Of a stretch of DNA of 64,000 nucleotides, positions 17,623 through 25,880 are shown piece after piece; the stretch's first letter is position 1; every line of letters begins with the position of its first letter. Both the position numbers and the translations under genes were made by a program. Under the pieces are notes generated by a model that was given only the letters and a program-made list of their open reading frames with translations, made no database searches and was not told the DNA's origin. Origin of the DNA: Marinilactibacillus piezotolerans (GTDB lineage Bacteria > Bacillota > Bacilli > Lactobacillales > Carnobacteriaceae_A); assembly GCF_900169305.1 (NCBI RefSeq), contig NZ_FWDP01000004.1, positions 992,001 to 1,056,000 on the forward strand. Reading direction: 5' to 3'.

Positions 17623-17646
17623 ACAGCAAAAAGAATAGCTTAAGAG

Positions 17647-17677
17647 GAAAAGACTTATCGCAATAAGTCTTTTTTCA
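17647..17677 (+). terminator. Terminator of the NERD gene
   Basis: AAAAGACTTAT/ATAAGTCTTTT with loop CGCA and a T-run, 25 bp after the stop codon. The arms are symmetrical, so it may also work on the other strand. Confidence 0.85.
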
Positions 17678-17683
17678 TTATTC

Positions 17684-18305
17684 AGAACCAGTTCGAGTGT
17701 TAGACTTTCAAATTTTAGTAGATTCAGCTTTTTTGCGACTAGTCCTGGGGGAATGCTTTGTTTAACTAGTCGCTATATCGCTTTTGCGACTAGTTCTGAA
17801 GGCAACTCTTCTTTAACTAGTCGCTATATCGCTTTTGTGACTAGTTCTGAAGGCTGCTCTTCTTTAACTAGTCACTATAATGCTTTTGCGACTAGTTCTG
17901 AAGGCTGCTCTTCTTTAACTAGTCATTATAATGCTTTTGCGACTAGTTCTGAGGGCTGCTCTTCTTTAACTAGTCACTATAATGCTTTTGCGACTAGTTC
18001 TGTGGGCTGCTCTTCTTTAACTAGTCGCTATAACGCTTTTGCGACTAGTTCTGAAGGCAACTCTTCTTTAACTAGTCGCTATATCGCTTTTGTGACTAGT
18101 TCTGAAGGCAACTCTTCTTTAACTAGTCGCTATATCGCTTTTGTGACTAGTTCTGAAGGCAACTCTTCTTTAACTAGTCGCTATATCGCTTTTGTGACTA
18201 GTTCTGAGGGCTGCTCTTTTTTAACTAGTCGCTATATCGCTTTTGCGACTAGTTCTGAGACTGCCTTGCTATGAACTGGTTCCAATACTGCTTTAGAAAC
18301 CAGTT
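17684..18305. repeat. Tandem array of 51-bp units with palindromic arms
   Basis: Twelve units in exact 51-bp register. Each unit is a right arm (typically GCGACTAGTT), a 19-base spacer (like CTGAAGGCAACTCTTCTTT), a left arm (typically AACTAGTCGC) and a 12-base spacer (TATATCGCTTTT). The arms are reverse complements, so the RNA or single strand can fold as a row of 10-bp hairpins in two alternative pairings. Arm variants occur (GTGACTAGTT, AACTAGTCAC). At the ends the arms change together to GAAACCAGTT/AACTGGTTCC in the same register, which nearly keeps the pairing. It lies between the convergent NERD and degV genes. Since 51 is a multiple of three, one frame is open (17-residue repeats such as LTSRYIAFATSSEG), but no RBS precedes it. 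Confidence 0.9.
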
Positions 18306-18384
18306 TTGCAATTAATATAATGAAAGACTCGATTCTTTAAAGACTCTATAGTTATTCTCTAACTTTATCCCTGACCTCACCACT

Positions 18385-19245
18385 TTAACCAGCTGTTTTT
18401 TCAATCCCTGTAATACCAATCGCTCCGGGACCGCCATGGCTGGAGATTACAGCACCCGCCTGCATCCATCTGGTTTTTTGAACACCATTTTCTTTCAACA
18501 GACCGCTAATCACCTCTTTCTGACTGTCTTCGACACCCGGAGGACTTACTATCAGAACGGTATCCGGGTTAATGTTATAGCTTTGGAAAAAATGATTCAC
18601 CATCTTTTTCAAGCAGTTATCAAAAGATCCACGGTACTTCTTCTCCGGGACCAGGTATCCATTTTCTAAAACAATTGACGGCTGTATCTTCAACAAATTT
18701 GCTCCATGAAAAGCTAGACTTGAGACTCGGCCGCCCGCTTTCAAATATTGAAGAGTTTTAGGCAGAAAAACCATATGAGTGCGTTCTCTAACATCTTCGA
18801 CAAAAGCAATAATGGCTTCAGGACTTGTATCAGGATTTTCTTCAATAAATTGAGCTGTTGCTTTAACAATAGCGGCTGCTCCAATAGAGACATGTTTGGA
18901 GTCTACAAGGTAGACGTGTTTAAAGTCTTGAGCTGCAAGTTTTGCAGCATTGAAGGAAACCGTTGTTACTGCAGAATACCCAATGTGGATGATCGTTGCA
19001 TCTGGATGTTCAGCAAAAACTTGTTTGAAACCTTCGGTATTATCTTGGGGTGAAGAACCAGATGTTTTAGGTAGATTCCCTGTTGTTTCAAAATAATCAA
19101 AAGCTTTCTGAACATCAAAACTACCATCAGGAAGAGTTTGATCCCCCATTGTTACATGCATCGGAATGACTTGTATATTGTAGCGATCAATTATTTCTTT
19201 AGATAAATCTGAACCACTTTCAGTTGTGATAATATATTTTTTCAT
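18385..19245 (-). CDS. DegV-family fatty-acid-binding protein
   Basis: A 286-aa DegV (FakB-like) protein. Family marks are ITTESGSDL near the N-terminus, the KTSGSSPQD loop that contacts the fatty-acid carboxylate, and IGYSAVTTVSFNAA. In Firmicutes such proteins present fatty acids to the kinase FakA for phosphorylation and phospholipid synthesis. No fakA is nearby, as usual for FakB genes. GGAGG lies 6 bases before the ATG at 19245; the codon before it (TTG) is also in frame but less likely. Monocistronic, with a promoter at 19314-19342. Confidence 0.9.
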   Translation of the reverse strand: MKKYIITTESGSDLSKEIIDRYNIQVIPMHVTMGDQTLPDGSFDVQKAFDYFETTGNLPKTSGSSPQDNTEGFKQVFAEHPDATIIHIGYSAVTTVSFNAAKLAAQDFKHVYLVDSKHVSIGAAAIVKATAQFIEENPDTSPEAIIAFVEDVRERTHMVFLPKTLQYLKAGGRVSSLAFHGANLLKIQPSIVLENGYLVPEKKYRGSFDNCLKKMVNHFFQSYNINPDTVLIVSPPGVEDSQKEVISGLLKENGVQKTRWMQAGAVISSHGGPGAIGITGIEKTAG

Positions 19246-19313
19246 CAATATCCTCCATTATTTTGGTAGATTATAGTTCCACTACTAACTTCAGTATTCA
19301 ATATTTTAATTGT

Positions 19314-19342
19314 ACTATATAAATTTCATAGTATATACTCAA
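19314..19342 (-). promoter_or_regulatory. Promoter of degV gene
   Basis: Minus strand -35 TTGAGT (19337-19342), 17-bp spacer, -10 TATAGT (19314-19319). Confidence 0.65.
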
Positions 19343-19694
19343 TTTATCTCAATAAAATTTCAGTTATCGAACACTTCTCATAACTTTAGATAATTCTTCA
19401 GGACATTTTAACTTCTTGTCCTTATTAATGCATGGCATCAGTAAACTATTCCATAATTGTACGAATCCAAAAATGGATATCTTCGCAATCGCCGATTTTT
19501 AATTTGTTTAATTCCCAAATTAACTAAAAAGAGTATACCCCCATTTTTTAACCTTTACCAATATCATCTTGTTTCTTGTTATAAACTTATTAAATCCAAT
19601 TAAACAAGAACTGAAAGAGAAATAGAAAAGATTATTAAGCGATAACCTTAACAACCTTTCCTATCTCTTTACAAATACTATTACAACTATCCAA
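19343..19694. other. AT-rich intergenic, weak terminator at right end
   Basis: No gene seen. At 19617-19672 the minus strand can form an imperfect hairpin from AAGAGATAGGAAAG and CTTTTCTATTTCTCTT after the ykoC stop, a possible terminator of the thiamine operon. Confidence 0.4.
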
Positions 19695-20474
19695 TCATTG
19701 TAAAAAGAATATTCTTCCTAAAGTAAGTCCTGCATATAAAAGAAATAGTCCAAATCCAAAAATCAAATCTTTTTTTGTCCAAGATATTACTCGATAATAA
19801 CTACGCTCTGTACTGCCATCAAAGCCTTTCGACTCCATCGCAATCGCAACTCTCTCTGCTTTTCGGATTGCACTAGCAAGTAAAGGAATCATATACCGCT
19901 TGGTTTCATCAACTTTCCCCTTTAATCCTTTTGGTTCTCCTAGTCCACGTATACGATGCGCAGCACGAACTTGATTGAGTTCTTCTCGAAACAAGGGTAA
20001 AAAACGATACGCCGCCATCATGCCATATCCAAAACGCGGTGGAAGCTTACAATTCTGCACCAAACTCAGCATAAATTTTGTAGGTTCCGTTGTGCAGACA
20101 AATAATAAAGACCAAGAAACAAACACTAGTGAACGTAATCCAAGTGATAACCCTGTTTGTACATTCTCCAGCGCAACCGGCATGTTAAACAGGGTGAACA
20201 GAATCGTTTCGCCTCTTTCATCAGGAAACACCACGTTCATCCACACAAAGCTAAACGCAAACAAACTAAACGGCAACAAAATCAGTAGAATGAACCGCAA
20301 AGGTACGCCCCCAAACAATGAAATCCCGATAATCGTCACCACCAATAATAAGAAAGGTGTCCAAGGATCAAAAATCAAGACCATATAAAAGATGACAGTC
20401 AACAGACTCATCAATTTCATAGTCGGATTGACTTGTTGCAGAAAATGATCACTCTTCTGATAGTGTTGTAACAA
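19695..20474 (-). CDS. ykoC: ECF transporter transmembrane (T) component, YkoC-like
   Basis: A 259-aa membrane protein with five to six helices and the CbiQ/EcfT coupling motifs ahead of the last helices (MIPLLASAIRKAERVAIAMESKGF, with the Ala-Arg-Gly-type A-x-x-x-K-G form). It is the energy-coupling membrane subunit of the HMP/thiamine-precursor importer formed with YkoD and YkoE. It begins at TTG 20474 inside the end of ykoD (26-bp overlap), with GGAGGCG upstream, so translation is coupled. Last gene of the TPP-riboswitch operon. Confidence 0.88.
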   Translation of the reverse strand: MLQHYQKSDHFLQQVNPTMKLMSLLTVIFYMVLIFDPWTPFLLLVVTIIGISLFGGVPLRFILLILLPFSLFAFSFVWMNVVFPDERGETILFTLFNMPVALENVQTGLSLGLRSLVFVSWSLLFVCTTEPTKFMLSLVQNCKLPPRFGYGMMAAYRFLPLFREELNQVRAAHRIRGLGEPKGLKGKVDETKRYMIPLLASAIRKAERVAIAMESKGFDGSTERSYYRVISWTKKDLIFGFGLFLLYAGLTLGRIFFLQ

Positions 20475-22146
20475 GATTTTCGCCTCCTTCGATTGTATTT
20501 AACCAATGTTTTAAGGCATAGGAAATTGGGACTTTGATTGAAGCATGTTCAAGTAAAGTCGTGTGTGCAAAAAATGTCTCTACGTCGCCACCATATTGAA
20601 TTTCACCTTCATGTAATAAGAGGACCTTGTTGGCATATTCGTAGACTAACTCCATATCATGCGTAATCATTAAAATTGTTTTTCCCTGTTGATTGAGCGC
20701 TCGGAGTAGTTTCATGAGTGCTTCTGTATTCACAAAATCTTGACCGAACGTCGGCTCATCCAAAATTAACAGCTCCTGGTCATTCATCAACATCGTCGCA
20801 ACCGATAAGCGTCGTTTCTGCCCTTGACTCAACGAAAATGGATTTTGATTTTTGTGTTCAACTAATTGAAATGCTTCGAGCAATGACTGCACTTTCGGGT
20901 GCCAATCCTCTTTTGACCACCCCAACAATTTCAACCCATAAGCGAGTTCTTGTTCCACCGTATCACAGATAAACTGATGCTCAGGATTCTGAAACACAAA
21001 TCCGACTGACCGCATTAATTCTTGAACATTTTTCTTTTGAATTACCTGATTTTTAAAATAGATTTCACCTTGACTAGGGTGCAATAGTCCAATCAACAAT
21101 TTTGCCAATGTACTTTTTCCCGTTCCATTGGGTCCTAGTAATGCGACAAATTCTCCTGACTGGATAGAGAAGTTGATATTTTTTAGTACTTCATGGGTTT
21201 TGTACGCAAATGTCATATTTTTTAATTGTAAGATAGTGTTTGTTTGATTTCGCACTCGTGATTGATTCGACTGCACCATTGAATTGTGCGGAACGATATT
21301 CTGTCTCGTCAATTCTTTCTCAAATTCTTGTAAAGAAAGGGGGAAATTTAACCAGTTAATCACACCTTGTTGTTCTAATTTTTTAGCAAAACGACAAATT
21401 TTCGGTATCCAAATGCCTTGATCGAGTAAGGTGTCAAACTGTTGGGTGAAAAGGTTTCTTGGTGTGTCGTCGGCTATGATTTTGCCATTCGTTCCTAAAA
21501 CAATCACGCGTTCAATATGTGGAAGTAATCGATCCAACTTATGTTCCACAAACAAGATTGTTTTATTGAGTTCTTCCCCCAGTTTAATGACTAAGTCAAA
21601 AATTTCTTCTGTGCTTGCTGGATCTAAATTCGCCGTCGGTTCATCAAGGACTAAAACGTCAGTATCCATCGCAAGCAGACAAGCAATGCCCAATTTTTGT
21701 TTCATTCCACCAGACAGTTCTTTTAGTTGCGCAGTTCGCCATTTTTCCAGCCCCACTAATCTTAAATTCTCTTCTACCCTGCGCTCCATTTCCGACTTAG
21801 ATAAGCCCAGATTTTCTAATCCAAATATGATTTCATCTTCAACGGTTAACATGCAAAATTGAGTCTCGGAATCTTGAAAAAGGAGGCCGATTCGCTGGCT
21901 GGTTTCTTTAAAGCTCAAGTCTAATGGCGATTTCCCGTCAATATACACTTTGCCTTCAGCTTCAGCCTCTATTGATTTTGGAATCATGCCATTCAGCGTC
22001 AAAGCGAGCGTACTTTTTCCACCGCCGCTTGGACCCAAAATCAACACTTTTTCGCCTTTTTCAATCGTTAAATCGATGTCTTTTAAAATCGATGCATTTT
22101 GATAAGGATAGCGAACCATCAACTGTTGTGTTTTGAGAACCGCCAT
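20449..22146 (-). CDS. ykoD: ECF transporter double ATPase, YkoD-like
   Basis: A 565-aa protein with two ABC ATPase domains in tandem. Domain 1 (residues 1-240): Walker A GPSGGGKST, signature LSGGM, Walker B VLVLDEPTANLDP. Domain 2 (about 305-530): Walker A GPNGTGKST, signature LSQGQ, Walker B LLILDEPTFGQD. Both have catalytic Glu. It powers the YkoC/YkoE importer for hydroxymethylpyrimidine or thiamine. It starts 3 bp after the ykoE stop with AAGGAG upstream. Confidence 0.93.
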   Translation of the reverse strand: MAVLKTQQLMVRYPYQNASILKDIDLTIEKGEKVLILGPSGGGKSTLALTLNGMIPKSIEAEAEGKVYIDGKSPLDLSFKETSQRIGLLFQDSETQFCMLTVEDEIIFGLENLGLSKSEMERRVEENLRLVGLEKWRTAQLKELSGGMKQKLGIACLLAMDTDVLVLDEPTANLDPASTEEIFDLVIKLGEELNKTILFVEHKLDRLLPHIERVIVLGTNGKIIADDTPRNLFTQQFDTLLDQGIWIPKICRFAKKLEQQGVINWLNFPLSLQEFEKELTRQNIVPHNSMVQSNQSRVRNQTNTILQLKNMTFAYKTHEVLKNINFSIQSGEFVALLGPNGTGKSTLAKLLIGLLHPSQGEIYFKNQVIQKKNVQELMRSVGFVFQNPEHQFICDTVEQELAYGLKLLGWSKEDWHPKVQSLLEAFQLVEHKNQNPFSLSQGQKRRLSVATMLMNDQELLILDEPTFGQDFVNTEALMKLLRALNQQGKTILMITHDMELVYEYANKVLLLHEGEIQYGGDVETFFAHTTLLEHASIKVPISYALKHWLNTIEGGENLVTTLSEE

Positions 22147-22149
22147 CTA

Positions 22150-22749
22150 TTAAACTCCTTTATTTAATTCTTGATTTTGTCTGCGTAATTTCCCTAATGC
22201 AAAGTTGTCCAATACGCCAGTGCAGCTTAAGGCATCCGAAATCTTTTTACTACCTAAACCTGCAAAAATCGCACCACTGATCATCATCGCACCTAGCATG
22301 AGCCAAGTAACGAGCGGTGAATATTGACTATAGCCATAGAGCACATACGTCGTCATAAAGTTCGCAAACGTTCCAAGCACCCCCGCTAACATTAAGCCAG
22401 GAAGCTTATAATTTCTGTACAAGAATAAAGCTAAGCCAATCTCCGCACCTAATCCTTGCGTAAAGCCCAATAAAAGCACCGTGCCCGCATTTACTGAACC
22501 GACTAATATCTCGGTCACAGCCGCAATCAACTCCGCAGCTAAGGCAACACCAGGCTTTTGAATAATATACGCACACATCGTCGGCGCCATAATCCAGACA
22601 CCTGTTATCAATCCCCAACCGACTGGACCCAGCACACCTCTCACCACTTGTCCAAAGAAAATCCAGCCTAGATATAACACACCAAACACAATTGCAATCG
22701 AAGCCATCACCACGATTTCTCGTAAATTTAACGTTTTTGAATTTTTCAT
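22150..22749 (-). CDS. ykoE: ECF transporter substrate-binding (S) component, YkoE-like
   Basis: A 199-aa membrane protein with about six helices, matching the YkoE family: IVFGVLYLGWIFFGQ, GVWIMAPTMCAYIIQKPG, and ELIAAVTEILVGS near the middle. It is the specificity subunit for the thiamine precursor HMP (or thiamine). A frame starts at ATG 22764, but that codon sits in the GTGGAGGAA ribosome binding site for the ATG at 22749. TPP riboswitch control and the neighbouring tenA support the assignment. Confidence 0.9.
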   Translation of the reverse strand: MKNSKTLNLREIVVMASIAIVFGVLYLGWIFFGQVVRGVLGPVGWGLITGVWIMAPTMCAYIIQKPGVALAAELIAAVTEILVGSVNAGTVLLLGFTQGLGAEIGLALFLYRNYKLPGLMLAGVLGTFANFMTTYVLYGYSQYSPLVTWLMLGAMMISGAIFAGLGSKKISDALSCTGVLDNFALGKLRRQNQELNKGV

Positions 22750-22792
22750 ATCGTTCCTCCACATGATTTAATTAACGGTTAAACTCGTAATG

Positions 22793-23464
22793 TTATTTTT
22801 GAACCGGCCAGTCTTCCAATGTATACGCCATATCAAAAAACTTATACTCCAGTTGGCATCCTTGAATGAAATGTTTTTTCATTCTTGCTTTTTCTTCTTC
22901 ATTTGCATTTTCCGCTAATTGATCCATCAATTTAATGAATGCATTCATTCTCGGCATTTCTTGTGCACCGTAAAACGAAATCCACTCATAAAACGGATGA
23001 TTTTCTTCTGGCGCATATTCCTTAATCATACGCTGACAAATATCTAAATAAATCCACGGACAAGGTAGTGTCACCGCAATACTTTCCGCAAGTGTTCCTT
23101 CATGTGCCACCGTCAACATATGATCCACATACTGTTGAGCAGTCGGCGCTAATGGAAAGCCTTGTAAGTCTTCATAATCTACACCCGCTACTTCACAAAA
23201 ATTATGATGCGGATGCGTTTCACTATTCAAAATAAACTCAATCCCAGAACTGAACAAAGCCGTATCTTCACGATTCGTACATTTCGCTAACCCTAACGCA
23301 CGTGCTTTGATCATCCCATTCAAATATTCAAAATCTTGTTTCACATAATGCATCAATTGTTCAGGTTCTACCTCACCTTTCGCAATCCCTTGTACAAATG
23401 GATGATTGTACGTTGCCTCAAAAATATAATCTGCTTCCTTACGTAATGCTTTCCCAAAACTCAT
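22793..23464 (-). CDS. tenA: Thiaminase II / aminopyrimidine aminohydrolase TenA
   Basis: A 223-aa TenA/THI-4 protein that hydrolyses 4-amino-5-aminomethyl-2-methylpyrimidine, a breakdown product of thiamine, to HMP for salvage. Seen are HPFVQGIAKGEV near the N-terminus, the YVKQDFEYL motif with the substrate-binding Asp, the active-site Cys in AVTLPCPWIYLDI, and the catalytic Glu region CQLEYKFFDMAYT. First gene after the TPP riboswitch. RBS TAGGAGGAATAAGGA precedes the ATG. Confidence 0.95.
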   Translation of the reverse strand: MSFGKALRKEADYIFEATYNHPFVQGIAKGEVEPEQLMHYVKQDFEYLNGMIKARALGLAKCTNREDTALFSSGIEFILNSETHPHHNFCEVAGVDYEDLQGFPLAPTAQQYVDHMLTVAHEGTLAESIAVTLPCPWIYLDICQRMIKEYAPEENHPFYEWISFYGAQEMPRMNAFIKLMDQLAENANEEEKARMKKHFIQGCQLEYKFFDMAYTLEDWPVQK

Positions 23465-23542
23465 TCCTTATTCCTCCTATTTTTGAAGAAATCCTAGAAG
23501 TGATTGGTAGCCAATGCAGGGAAGTGGGACGTTTACGCCTCA

Positions 23543-23620
23543 GAGCGTAATCGGAAACTACGCTCCGCTTTGCTACGCCTACTACTTTGCTCGTAATTCA
23601 CTACGTTCAAACGAGCAAAG
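23543..23620 (-). other. Two strong hairpins in the tenA leader
   Basis: GAGCGTA/TACGCTC (23543-23565) and CTTTGCTCGT/ACGAGCAAAG (23585-23620) fold between the TPP-riboswitch terminator and the tenA RBS. They have no T-run of their own. Function unknown; possible mRNA stabiliser or second control element. Confidence 0.55.
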
Positions 23621-23624
23621 CAAA

Positions 23625-23652
23625 AAGGCCGCCCCGAAAAACGGAGCGACCT
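23625..23652 (-). terminator. TPP riboswitch terminator
   Basis: Minus strand GGTCGCTCCG-TTTTT-CGGGGCGGCC followed by TTTTT: a 10-bp stem with two G-U pairs, about 120 bp after the aptamer. Confidence 0.85.
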
Positions 23653-23771
23653 AAGATTAAATGTTTGATTCATGTATACGTTTTACAAGGCATAATGAAA
23701 CTGCCTGTATTTAAAACCTATACCCATTCAATGAAACCACTGAATGCTTTTCGTCAAAAAAATGAAAGTCG

Positions 23772-23862
23772 ACTCCACTTTCCTACGCTGGTATTAACCA
23801 GATCAGGTTCTAAGGGATCAAGGCACAGCCTTATCTCAGCTCAATGAGCACCCCTAGTGGAT
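23772..23862 (-). ncRNA. TPP riboswitch (THI element)
   Basis: Minus strand carries CCACTAGGGGTGC, the thi box GCTGAGATAAGG, and AACCTGATCTGGTTAATACCAGCG ending GGAAAGTGG, the full conserved core. It heads tenA-ykoE-ykoD-ykoC, so thiamine pyrophosphate should shut off salvage and uptake. Confidence 0.97.
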
Positions 23863-23881
23863 TTCTTATTTGATTGAGTTT

Positions 23882-23909
23882 ATCTTACCATGTTGGATGG
23901 AAATGTCAA
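23882..23909 (-). promoter_or_regulatory. Promoter of the thiamine salvage operon
   Basis: Minus strand -35 TTGACA (23904-23909), 16-bp spacer, -10 TAAGAT (23882-23887), just before the TPP aptamer. Confidence 0.75.
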
Positions 23910-24005
23910 TATGGGATGGGAGACGGTTTACTCTAAAATTGTTACCTCTACCATCATATTAAATCTCTATTTTTCATCATTTTATTCATTCAATGTTGTT
24001 TCAAA

Positions 24006-24190
24006 TCATTCTTTCTTTGTAACACCTTTTGAAACCGGTGATCTATTTTCTATATTTGGTTCAATACTCAATTTTCTTAAAACTATTGTGAGTTCATTTT
24101 CTACTCGTAATAACTCTTCTTCCATATTGTTTAAAGAAGTCTCTCTTTTAGTCAGTAAAAAATTTATCTACAAAGTGATCAACCAACTTT
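24006..24190 (-). pseudogene. Possible decayed small gene, family unknown
   Basis: The minus strand shows an open run LTKRETSLNNMEEELLRVENE and so on (about 50 codons, stop at 24006) with a charged, helix-like composition. Upstream, in another frame, stands LKLVDHFVDKFFTD. No RBS and no full start. It looks like a frameshifted remnant; identity not recognised. The plus-strand frame at 23890-24192 is not favoured. Confidence 0.3.
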
Positions 24191-24315
24191 AGAAAATCAT
24201 CAATTCTATATTGCTGTTTTACTAAAGGTTATTAGGGAAAATAGCACTTTAATAAGATCTAAATTTTGCTAAATTAGGTTGCCGCTTGCAATTGTAGTTG
24301 TACTCATATTGATAT

Positions 24316-24470
24316 TTAATTTTGTCGATCGTTAATCTCTTTCATTATCTTTTCTATACGTGAATCTAAAATTTTTAGTACTTCGTGGTTTTCCCAATCA
24401 TATACATCCCAAAACTCACCATCTACAAATACAGCTATTTTATATTTTGTTATTGCTATATATCTAATTA
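24316..24470 (-). pseudogene. Remnant of a Vsr-type DNA mismatch endonuclease
   Basis: On the minus strand about 50 codons read KYKIAVFVDGEFWDVYDWEN... ending in a run like ILDSRIEKIMKEINDRQN and a stop at 24316. This resembles the second half of Vsr (very-short-patch repair) endonucleases, whose core reads KIAIFVDGDFWHGYNW. The His-Gly after FW is replaced (Asp-Val), and an in-frame stop precedes the fragment, so it is dead. Vsr genes normally travel with cytosine methyltransferases, suggesting a lost restriction-modification locus here. Confidence 0.6.
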
Positions 24471-24524
24471 ATCATCTTATTTATCTTTTTAATAGTTATG
24501 TTGAAGTATATTATTGATAGAAAG

Positions 24525-24557
24525 AAATAGAACTTCCATTTTTTGGAAGTTCTATTT
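24525..24557. terminator. Hairpin terminator after GNAT gene
   Basis: AAATAGAACTTCCA/TGGAAGTTCTATTT, a 14-bp perfect stem, about 85 bp after the stop of the acetyltransferase gene at 24643-25212. Confidence 0.75.
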
Positions 24558-24642
24558 AATAAAATGTTTTATTCAACTAAAACACTCGGTAGTGAAAAAG
24601 TAACTATTCTTACGGAACAATCGATTTTCATTTTTAAAATAT

Positions 24643-25212
24643 TTACTCTGTAGAATTTTTAAAGTAAACTAGATTATCTGTCCATTCTCCAAATTCAAAA
24701 ATAAAACCTTTTCGTGTACTTTCATACTCCATCCCAACGCTCTCTGCTAAACTGATTGACGCAATGTTGTCTAAATTGATATGGGCTTCTATACGATGGA
24801 ATTTCAAATGATTAAAAGCAATATAAAGAGCCTCTCTAACTGCTTCTTTACCATAACCCTTTCTCCAGTATTGATTATGGATTGTGTATCCAATTCTTCC
24901 CCACTGGAATTCTCCTCTTTCCAAGGTCGAAAAATCCACCATACCTATATGTGTGCCATCTTTTTTTCGGAATACACCAAATATATAAGCACTATCAATA
25001 TCTGCTAGATTTTGGTGTTTATCTACCAAATTATCAAACCATTCCGATGTACAAACGCTCATATCAATTTTCCCTTGATCGTGGCGATGTTTAGAAGGCT
25101 TTCTGTTTTCAAATTCATTCAACCAATTTTCATAGTCAGTTTCTTGTAATGGTCTTATCACTAATCTTTCTGTTTCTGATACAAAATCAAACTTATCTTC
25201 GTTCAATTTCAA
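24643..25212 (-). CDS. GNAT acetyltransferase, RimJ/RimL-like
   Basis: A 189-aa N-acetyltransferase. It opens ETERLVIRPLQETDYENWL, and the acetyl-CoA loop is seen in YWRKGYGKEAVREALYIAF, followed by HRIEAHINLDNIASISLAESVGM, all typical of RimJ/RimL-type enzymes that acetylate protein N-termini or small molecules. The start is TTG at 25212 with AAGGAGATG upstream. A 31-codon open frame with its own RBS (25193-25288) overlaps this start. Substrate unknown. Confidence 0.85.
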   Translation of the reverse strand: MKLNEDKFDFVSETERLVIRPLQETDYENWLNEFENRKPSKHRHDQGKIDMSVCTSEWFDNLVDKHQNLADIDSAYIFGVFRKKDGTHIGMVDFSTLERGEFQWGRIGYTIHNQYWRKGYGKEAVREALYIAFNHLKFHRIEAHINLDNIASISLAESVGMEYESTRKGFIFEFGEWTDNLVYFKNSTE

Positions 25213-25288
25213 TGTGACATCTCCTTAGTATAGATTTTTTCCTGAATACTAACCTTACTTTATCATCGTAATTTATTTTATTTGCCAT
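25193..25288 (-). CDS. Possible 31-aa leader ORF before GNAT gene
   Basis: ATG at 25288 with GAAAGGTGTGATG upstream; the peptide begins MANKINYDDKVRLVFRKK and overlaps the GNAT start in another frame. It may be a leader peptide, or a remnant of a transposase N-terminus, since IS3-type HTH proteins often begin in a similar way. Low confidence. Confidence 0.3.
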   Translation of the reverse strand: MANKINYDDKVRLVFRKKSILRRCHIEIERR

Positions 25289-25560
25289 AAGACATCACAC
25301 CTTTCGTTATTATATATGTAAATTACACGGTCGTTTTTCATTGACTGAAAAAGGCGTGTTTTACAAACAAGCTCTTTTAGTTCAATAATCAACAATGTTA
25401 ATACAACAAATTTTTAACTAATTTAATTGTATCATAAGATTCTGAATTGTGTACTAAGGTTCCTCTAATAATTAAATCTTTCAGCTACTTTTTAATCTAA
25501 TATGATAATCATTCACGTTTATGAGATTGTAAAGCCCCGTTGTATAGATTTTACTGTCAG
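25289..25560. other. AT-rich intergenic, nothing recognised
   Basis: No coding frame, hairpin with T-run, or known motif was found between the leader ORF and the IS end. Confidence 0.4.
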
Positions 25561-25658
25561 AACAAGGTCGATTGGTAAAATTCCACACAAATACTGGTAA
25601 AATAGTCCGCACAAGGTGGTAAAAAGAACCGCACTACTGGTAAAAAACGGCCGCAATA
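25561..25658 (-). mobile_element. Single end of an IS21-like element (remnant)
   Basis: Four imperfect direct repeats of about 21-23 bp, consensus on the minus strand TGCGG-N3-TTTTTACCA (e.g. TGCGGTTCTTTTTACCA, TGCGGACTATTTTACCA), start with TG exactly where the truncated glucosidase frame stops. Multiple short terminal repeats of this sort mark IS21-family ends. No istA or istB gene remains in the window, so this is an orphan end after deletion. Confidence 0.6.
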
Positions 25659-25659
25659 C

Positions 25660-25878
25660 TCATCCTGCTTCTTTCATAAGTTGCACATCTTCTTTATAAA
25701 AATGATAGTGATCAGACGCGATAGAATTATCAGCGTAAGGTTTTTTCTTTTTACTATTTAAGTCAATGATGGCTGGAGCACGTCCATCTTCTGCTACTGC
25801 CCCTTCAACTTGCCAAGCCGAGCTTGAAGCTCCCCATAAAAAATCTTTCGGAAATGTCGGATTGTCTTTATAATGCAT
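25660..25878 (-). pseudogene. Truncated GH1 6-phospho-beta-glucosidase
   Basis: The first 72 residues of a GH1 enzyme: FPKDFLWGASSSAWQVEGA is the classic N-terminus and YHFYKEDVQLMKEAG is the usual follow-on. A full enzyme has about 470 residues; here the frame stops at TGA where the IS21-like end begins, so the gene is broken. Overlaps the rpiR-type regulator by 4 bp region (ATG at 25878, AAGGA upstream). The lost operon probably handled phosphorylated beta-glucosides. Confidence 0.85.
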
Positions 25879-25880
25879 AA

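Noticed and set aside
17753-18274. A 173-aa repeat protein
   Set aside because: The frame stays open only because the unit is 51 bp; there is no usable RBS, no signal peptide and no coding-like neighbour.
17684-18305. CRISPR array
   Set aside because: The units are direct 51-bp copies whose spacers are also repeated; there are no unique spacers and no cas genes.
22406-22762. Cys-rich 118-aa gene on the minus strand
   Set aside because: It is a shadow frame of ykoE.
23890-24192. 100-aa plus-strand gene
   Set aside because: No RBS, and the opposite strand shows more protein-like remnants.
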